Positions 59,380 through 64,000 of a stretch of 64,000 nt of DNA are shown here, piece after piece. How positions within the stretch are numbered: the stretch's first letter is position 1; each line of letters begins with the position of its first letter. Where the stretch lies: positions 248,001 to 312,000 of the forward strand of contig NZ_AP024094.1 of assembly GCF_015140455.1 (NCBI RefSeq), written 5' to 3'. This DNA comes from Jeongeupia sp. HS-3. Its GTDB lineage: Bacteria; Pseudomonadota; Gammaproteobacteria; Burkholderiales; Chitinibacteraceae. The notes beneath the pieces were generated by a model. That model had not been told where the DNA came from, did no database searches, and was given only the letters and a program-made list of their open reading frames with translations. Both the position numbers and the translations under genes were made by a program.

Positions 59380-60279
59380 TCAGTCTAATACGGCCGCAAC
59401 AAAATTCAACGTGTTTGGATGAGCTGGCCATGGGCAACTTGTGCGGTCAGGATACACGCCAGGCCCGAAACCGTATAAATCCGCACTGGCATGCGTGTCG
59501 CACACATCCCGCACCCGATGGTTCGGTGACAGCGTGAATTTCACGCCAATTATTCCATCCGTCTGAAACGCCGCGCCCATGTATGCCTCGCCGTGGGCGC
59601 GGTTGATCTCCGTCCTGAAAACCCGCTCGGCCTGATACACGATGCCCCGGCCATTCACTGGATCCGGTGCGCCAGTCATGAACTCGCGGATCGATGTCGA
59701 CAGCGATGTCGCGCGACCGGCGTCTGCCGCGGCCAGTACGGACCTATCGACGGTTTCGCCACGGGCCCGTGCACGCATCGCAGCTTGGTGCGCGCTCTCG
59801 CCGTTGATGATGGCGAACTGGATGTGATCGGTCAGCGTCTCTACTGCGCCACGCTGGATGCGCCAGAGCCGCTCGGACAGCTGCAGCCCATCGCCGGCGG
59901 TGAAGTGGTGCATGAACGCCACGGCCTGGTGATTGATGCCAAAGAGCTGGGAGGGCGGTAGCAGTTGGCCGAAGGGTGCAGTACCGATGCTCACAGATTG
60001 CTCGATGCTGTGGTACAGGGTGCTGTCGCGGCGCCGCTGCAGGTGTTCCAGTTCTTTGCGCACGTCGCCCAGCAGCTGCTGCAGCTGCGCCAATGTGGGC
60101 CGGTCACCGGCACCGGCCGCTTGGCGGATACGGGATTCGATGGCATCGCCGGCGTCGTCGTACATCACGATCAGCTCGTCGACCGCCTGGTCGGTGTGAG
60201 TGTTGCGCTGGCGTACCGCTTCGAGCGTCGCCTTCCGGATCAGTGCGCCGCGTTCGCTGTTGGTTGGGCGTGCCGCAAC
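59380..60279 (-). pseudogene. Mu F-like phage minor head protein, truncated at both ends
   Basis: The minus-strand frame is open from 60279 to 59380 (299 codons) with no usable start before GTG-ATG at 60168. The N-terminal helical part (SERGALIRKATLEAVRQRN) and the C-terminal F/SPP1-gp7 domain (YQAERVFRTEINRAHGEAYMG, then FTLSPNHRVRDVCDTHASADLYG and SCPWPAHPNTLNFV) are recognisable. Such proteins link portal and capsid in Mu-like heads. The 5' end is cut by the IS3 remnant junction, and the 3' end stops soon after the Cys/His motif, shorter than normal. Confidence 0.7.
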
Positions 60280-60554
60280 TCATTCATGAAGCGGTACTTC
60301 ACTCGGATTCCCTGGCAAAGTACCGCGGCTTTTTTAAGATGTCGCGCTCTTCTTTGGTACGCCTCAACTGAGCCCGCAGGCGAAGGGTTTCGCTCTTGGC
60401 CTCGACTAGATCGGCCGACCGTTTCTCGCTGTCATCCGGCACAACTGCGCTGCCACACTTGTAAAGGCTGTGGCTGGAAACGTCGGGTGCTCATGGACTT
60501 CCTCCGATGCACAAATCATGGGGCCGGAACGCTTACGGTCGTAAGGATAGTCCA
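60279..60554 (-). mobile_element. IS3-family insertion sequence remnant
   Basis: Minus strand: a TG-starting end (TGGACTATCC, 60554-60545), a short orfA with an internal deletion, an A6 run in the position of the IS3 frameshift window, and the first eight codons of orfB (GTG start, VKYRFMNE). It then breaks off at 60279 against the phage gene. No right end is present. Confidence 0.75.
60299..60494 (-). pseudogene. IS3-family orfA transposase with internal deletion
   Basis: ATG 60494 (minus) with GGAGG upstream encodes MSTRRF; after a deletion and frameshift the sequence continues as SHSLYKCGSAVVPDDSEKR, then ADLVEAKSETLRLRAQLRRT and KEERDILKKPRYFARESE, the typical leucine-zipper end of IS3 OrfA. 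The helix-turn-helix (about 40 residues) is missing, so it cannot be active. Confidence 0.7.
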
Positions 60555-60839
60555 ATGTAATTAATCATTCGGAACTGGGCATCGAGGCCGCTTTCCCCGG
60601 CAATTTGTGGAGAACCGAATTTCTTAGGAGATTACTGTATTTCGTGAGTGCCGGATTGTCAGAGCAAGCCTGAACTTCTCCGGGGGGATCGTCGCACCGA
60701 GGCTCCCCGGGCGCATTCATCATCATTGCTTTTCTGTTACTAAAATACTATACATCCATTTCATCTTGAGTAAGATTTTGCATGGGCTTTTAACCTATTA
60801 GAGTCTGGCCTTTTATTTGACTTGTGCAAGGTGGGCGAC
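60555..60839. other. Gene-free stretch before the type I secretion operon
   Basis: 285 bp with no supported ORF. It becomes AT-rich toward 60720 and holds the promoter listed at 60726-60754. A GC-rich dyad near 60680-60712 has no T-run. Confidence 0.6.
60726..60754 (+). promoter_or_regulatory. Candidate promoter of the type I secretion operon
   Basis: TTGCTT (60726-60731), a 17-bp spacer, TATACA (60749-60754), in the only AT-rich stretch upstream. The leader would be about 80 nt. Confidence 0.5.
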
Positions 60840-62567
60840 ATGAATTCGAGAGTAGAGCTGCACGGCGAGTTGGGTGGTGTTCTACGTGAATTCAAACGCA
60901 CCTTTTGGGTATTGGCCGCTTTCAGTGCGACGATCAATGTGCTGATGCTGACCCCTTCTGTATATATGTTGCAGGTCTATGATCGCGTTTTGGTGAGCAG
61001 AAACGTGTCAACGCTATTGATGCTGAGCGTGATGGTGTGTGGCCTGTATATGTTGATGTCATTTATGGAGTTGGCCCGCTCGATTATTCTGATCAGAGTT
61101 GGCAATCAACTGGATATGGCGCTGAATCAACGCATATTCAATGCCGCGTTCGAGCGTAGTCTGCGGAGGGCGGGAGGAAATCCGGCACAGGCGCTGCAGG
61201 ATCTTACGCAGGTTCGTCAATTTCTGACCGGAAATGGCTTGTTTGCATTTTTCGATGCGCCCTGGACCCCCATTTACTTATTGGCGACGTTTCTGATTCA
61301 TCCCATTTTGGGGCTGATGACGCTGGCAGGTTCGATCATTCTATTCGGGCTTACTTGGTTGACCGAATATGCGACCAGCGGGCCGCTGGCTGAAGCGAAC
61401 AAGGCTGCGATCGCTTCGGGCGCCTATGCCAACAACAATCTGCGTAATGCCGAAGTGATCGAGGCGATGGGCATGCTGCCGATTATCCGCGAGCGCTGGT
61501 TTGAAGGGCACCGGCGCATTCTTGAGCAGCAAACGCTGGCTTCGGATTCTGCGGCCCGGATTAGCGGGGTGACGCGCTTTGTGCGCATTGCGCTGCAATC
61601 ATTGAGTCTTGGGGTTGGTGCCCTGCTGGCGATCGAAAACAAGATTAGCCCTGGCATGATGATCGCCTGTTCGATCCTGATTGGCCGGGCGCTCGGGCCT
61701 GTTGAACTGGCTATCGGTAGTTGGCGCCAATGGCTGGGCTGTCGTGCCGCTTGGGGACGGCTTGATATCTTGTTGCGCGAATTCCCCCCGCAATTGCCGC
61801 GTATGCCTTTGCCGAAACCGAAGGGCGCGATCTGTCTGGAGGCGGTCAGTGTTGCTGCGCCGGGAGGGGGGCAGGCTGTGCTTCGCGGCATTTCGTTTTC
61901 CCTGCCTGTGGGTGAAATGCTCGGTGTCATCGGGCCTTCCGGGGCTGGGAAGTCAACACTGGCACGGTTATTGGTCGGCGTGCTGACAGCGCAGCAGGGC
62001 AAGGTTCGTCTTGACGGTGTCGATGTCGCGCAATGGCCTCGCGAGGAGTTGGGCGCGTGGATTGGGTATCTTCCGCAGGATGTTGAATTGTTCGAAGGAA
62101 CCGTTGCCGAGAACATTGCCAGATTCAACCCAGTGGATAGCGACGCTGTGATCGCCGCGGCCACCATGGCCGGGGTGCACGAGCTGATCCTCCGGCTGCC
62201 ATTGGGGTATGAAACGCTGTTGAACGCCGATGGGTCTCCATTGTCCGGCGGCCAGAAACAGCGCATTGGTCTCGCCCGAGCAATATATGGCGAATCATCG
62301 CTGATCGTGCTTGATGAACCCAATGCCAATCTTGACGACGCAGGCGAGGGCGCATTGTTGCAGGCCTTAAAAGCGCTCAAGCATGCACGGCGAACGGTGG
62401 TACTCATCTCGCATCGACCGGCCGTGCTGGGTGTGGTCGATCAGGTGCTGGTGCTGGCGGATGGGGGAATCAAAATGTTCGGCCCTCGCGACGAGGTATT
62501 TAATGCATTGCGTCAGGCGAATGTCATCGCTGCGGCTGGATCGGCCGTAGCCCTGGTCAGGGAGTAA
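60840..62567 (+). CDS. Type I secretion ABC transporter (PrtD family permease/ATPase)
   Basis: 575 residues from ATG 60840, with AAGGTG 6 bp upstream. Transmembrane segments occupy about 20-300, with no C39 peptidase domain, as in the PrtD/AprD class. The ATPase has Walker A IGPSGAGKSTLARLL, signature LSGGQKQRIGLARAIYG and Walker B SLIVLDEPNANLDD. It powers one-step export of a C-terminal-signal substrate through a fusion protein and TolC. The HlyD-type gene follows after 4 bp. The substrate gene is not in the window. Confidence 0.94.
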   Translation: MNSRVELHGELGGVLREFKRTFWVLAAFSATINVLMLTPSVYMLQVYDRVLVSRNVSTLLMLSVMVCGLYMLMSFMELARSIILIRVGNQLDMALNQRIFNAAFERSLRRAGGNPAQALQDLTQVRQFLTGNGLFAFFDAPWTPIYLLATFLIHPILGLMTLAGSIILFGLTWLTEYATSGPLAEANKAAIASGAYANNNLRNAEVIEAMGMLPIIRERWFEGHRRILEQQTLASDSAARISGVTRFVRIALQSLSLGVGALLAIENKISPGMMIACSILIGRALGPVELAIGSWRQWLGCRAAWGRLDILLREFPPQLPRMPLPKPKGAICLEAVSVAAPGGGQAVLRGISFSLPVGEMLGVIGPSGAGKSTLARLLVGVLTAQQGKVRLDGVDVAQWPREELGAWIGYLPQDVELFEGTVAENIARFNPVDSDAVIAAATMAGVHELILRLPLGYETLLNADGSPLSGGQKQRIGLARAIYGESSLIVLDEPNANLDDAGEGALLQALKALKHARRTVVLISHRPAVLGVVDQVLVLADGGIKMFGPRDEVFNALRQANVIAAAGSAVALVRE

Positions 62568-62571
62568 TGTG

Positions 62572-63915
62572 ATGACCAAACTCCGCGATTTCTTTCCGAA
62601 ATCACGTCCCCGCGCAGACGGCGGCATTGATGTCGATGCGCGGCGACCGATGCGTCATGTGCTGTGGGTGATGCTCATTGCCTTGGGCGGTTTTTTCCTT
62701 TGGGCTGCCTTTGCGCCGCTTGATGCCGGTGTGGTGTCGAATGCGACAGTGAAGGTGGTGAATGACCGCAAAAAAATCCAGCATGAACGGGGCGGGATTG
62801 TTGAGGCCATTTGGGTGCGTGAAGGACAAGCGGTTCAGAAGGGGCAAGTGCTGATCCGATTGAATGCCACGCGTGCGATTGCCGAGCAGGGGGCATTAAG
62901 CACCGAATATATCGTGGCCTCTACGGTTGAGGATCGCCTTGAGGCGGAGCGGGACAGGCGCGAAGAAATTCGTTTTTCTCCCGCCTTGCTGGATCGTTTT
63001 GGAAATGATGCCCACCTGAAGGATGCGATGGAATTGCAGCGGCGGTTGTTTGCCACACGCCGTATTGCCTTGAGTGGCGAAATCAATATCTTGAAAGAAA
63101 GCCTGCGGGCGGCGCAGGAGCAGCTTGGCGGATTCGAGCGCGTCAAGGCAACGCGTGAGGCGCAACTGAGGTTTATTGGCGAGGAGCTGGTTGGTGTGCG
63201 GAGTTTGGCCGATGAGGGCTATGTACCGCGCAATCGTCTTCTTGAACTGGAGCGTAATGCCGCGCAACTCAATGGCGCTCTGGCCGAAGATATCGGCAAT
63301 ACCGGCAAGGTTCGGAACCAGATTTCCGAAATCAAGCTGCGGATTTTGCAGCGGGAGCAGGATCATCAAAAAGAACTGCAGTTGCAATTGACCGACGCAC
63401 AAAGGGATGCGGCGATGCTGATGGATCGGTTGCGCGCAATTGATTACGAAGTCGCCAATGCGCAGGTGTATTCGCCTATCAATGGCATTGTTCTTGGCCT
63501 GAATGTGTCGACCCTGGGCGGGGTGATCCAGCCCGGTGCGCATCTTATGGATATCGTTCCCGAGCACGAGCCTCTGCAAGTTGATGCCATGATACCGGTG
63601 CATGCAATCGACAAGATGAAGGCGGGTTTGGCGGTGGATATCTCATTCCCGGCCTTTAACCATTCCAGTACGCCGAGTATTCCAGGCAAGGTTTTGACGG
63701 TATCGGCGGATAGCCTGATCGATGAATCCAGCAAGCTGCCGTATTACCTGGCCCAGATTGTTGTGACGGCCGAAGGAATGAAAATGCTCGGGGTCAATCA
63801 GATTCGCGCCGGGATGCCCGCAACGGTGACGATCAAGACAGGAGAACGCAGTCTGTTGAGCTATTTGCTCAAGCCCTTGCTCGAGCGCCTTGATGGCGCG
63901 TTCAAGGAGCAATGA
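62572..63915 (+). CDS. Type I secretion membrane-fusion protein (HlyD/PrtE family)
   Basis: 447 residues from ATG 62572, with GGGAG upstream. One N-terminal transmembrane helix (about 27-47, VLWVMLIALGGFFLWAAF) is followed by a lipoyl half (KIQHERGGIVEAIWVREGQAVQKGQVL), a long coiled coil (about 120-290), and the second lipoyl half plus beta-barrel (YSPINGIVLGLNVSTLGGVI). It bridges the ABC transporter and the outer-membrane channel. The TGA is directly followed by the ATG of the TolC-like gene. Confidence 0.95.
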   Translation: MTKLRDFFPKSRPRADGGIDVDARRPMRHVLWVMLIALGGFFLWAAFAPLDAGVVSNATVKVVNDRKKIQHERGGIVEAIWVREGQAVQKGQVLIRLNATRAIAEQGALSTEYIVASTVEDRLEAERDRREEIRFSPALLDRFGNDAHLKDAMELQRRLFATRRIALSGEINILKESLRAAQEQLGGFERVKATREAQLRFIGEELVGVRSLADEGYVPRNRLLELERNAAQLNGALAEDIGNTGKVRNQISEIKLRILQREQDHQKELQLQLTDAQRDAAMLMDRLRAIDYEVANAQVYSPINGIVLGLNVSTLGGVIQPGAHLMDIVPEHEPLQVDAMIPVHAIDKMKAGLAVDISFPAFNHSSTPSIPGKVLTVSADSLIDESSKLPYYLAQIVVTAEGMKMLGVNQIRAGMPATVTIKTGERSLLSYLLKPLLERLDGAFKEQ

Positions 63916-64000
63916 ATGCGCGCCGCCAAGCTGATTCTGGCCATGGTATGTACGGTGCCGCTTGCGCAGGCGATGGATCTGAAAGAGGCCTGGCAGCAAC
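63916..64000 (+). CDS. TolC-family outer-membrane protein, only the start in window
   Basis: 28 codons from ATG 63916: a signal peptide (RAAKLILAMVCTVPLAQA) then MDLKEAWQQ, the usual first residues of mature type I secretion TolC-like channels. It follows the HlyD-type gene with no gap, completing a three-part exporter. The 3' end lies beyond the window. Confidence 0.8.
   Translation, partial: MRAAKLILAMVCTVPLAQAMDLKEAWQQ

Larger units (their letters stand above)
57240..60279 (-). mobile_element. Decayed Mu-like prophage fragment
   Basis: Minus-strand remains of a head-assembly region in the order F-like minor head protein, an unrelated AT-richer cargo gene, phage protease and scaffold, then a recombinase-like C-terminus. 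In Mu the order is F, G, I (protease)/Z (scaffold), T. Here G is missing and cargo occupies its place, and the major capsid gene that should follow is absent. Every gene is truncated, frameshifted or interrupted. It lies between tRNA-Pro and an IS3 remnant. Confidence 0.75.

Noticed and set aside
60670-60715. GC-rich dyad (CCGGGG/CCCCGG) before the secretion operon as a terminator
   Set aside because: Short stem, long loop and no T-run.
60279-60839. Second copy of the tRNA-Pro 3' end as the other attachment site
   Set aside because: I compared the tRNA 3' half with the gap beyond the IS remnant and found no repeat, so prophage boundaries cannot be set.

Overview
The window is a GC-rich, densely coded bacterial chromosome segment. 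It most resembles a betaproteobacterium, probably order Neisseriales (Chromobacteriaceae/Chitinibacteraceae-like). This rests on separate nuoC and nuoD genes, a 14-gene nuo operon ending in a DUF2818 gene, the order greA-DUF4149-yhbY/rlmE-ftsH-folP-glmM, secG followed by tRNA-Leu(GAG), and the block tRNA-Val-thrS-infC-rpmI-rplT-pheS-pheT-ihfA-merR-tRNA-Pro. The order-level assignment is inference; no rRNA gene is present.

Layout. 0-7 kb: the 3' part of a YhdP-type AsmA-like gene, a nitrilase-fold amidase, tldD, a DUF3088 gene and a 3-hydroxyisobutyryl-CoA hydrolase-like gene. 7-18 kb: a YccA/Bax-inhibitor-1 membrane protein, a sensor kinase/response regulator pair between two matching hairpins, comEA, hpnC, a membrane-anchored nuclease, lptM/cyaY (divergent), a YqaA-type membrane protein, a BepA-like M48 protease, DUF1841, glutathione peroxidase and a membrane-anchored C13 (legumain-like) protease. 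18-29 kb: carAB, greA, DUF4149, yhbY, rlmE, ftsH, folP, a 149-bp MITE, glmM. 29-33 kb: pstSCAB on the minus strand. 33-49 kb: tpiA, secG, tRNA-Leu, nuoABCDEFGHIJKLMN and DUF2818. 49-57 kb: the translation block between tRNA-Val and tRNA-Pro. 57-60.6 kb: a decayed Mu-like prophage fragment and an IS3-family remnant. 60.8-64 kb: a type I secretion operon (ABC transporter, membrane-fusion protein, start of a TolC-like gene) running off the window.

The most notable observations are regulatory and structural. (1) A candidate threonine attenuator sits between tRNA-Val and thrS: a 10-codon leader peptide with three Thr codons, a good ribosome-binding site, a Rho-independent terminator and a competing antiterminator. 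(2) A 149-bp MITE with 24-bp terminal inverted repeats and an exact 8-bp target duplication is inserted inside the stop codon of folP; its first base rebuilds a stop, so the protein is unchanged. (3) carAB has a sigma70-type promoter with a perfect 7-bp inverted repeat in its spacer and a terminator-like hairpin in its leader. (4) pheS is preceded by two tandem terminators, the second only 25 bp from its start codon. (5) infC starts with the rare codon ATA. (6) The prophage remnant holds a frameshifted protease/scaffold gene whose 3' end appears fused to a tyrosine-recombinase C-terminus next to tRNA-Pro, plus an AT-richer cargo gene broken by a TGA. No CRISPR array, rRNA operon or replication origin was seen.
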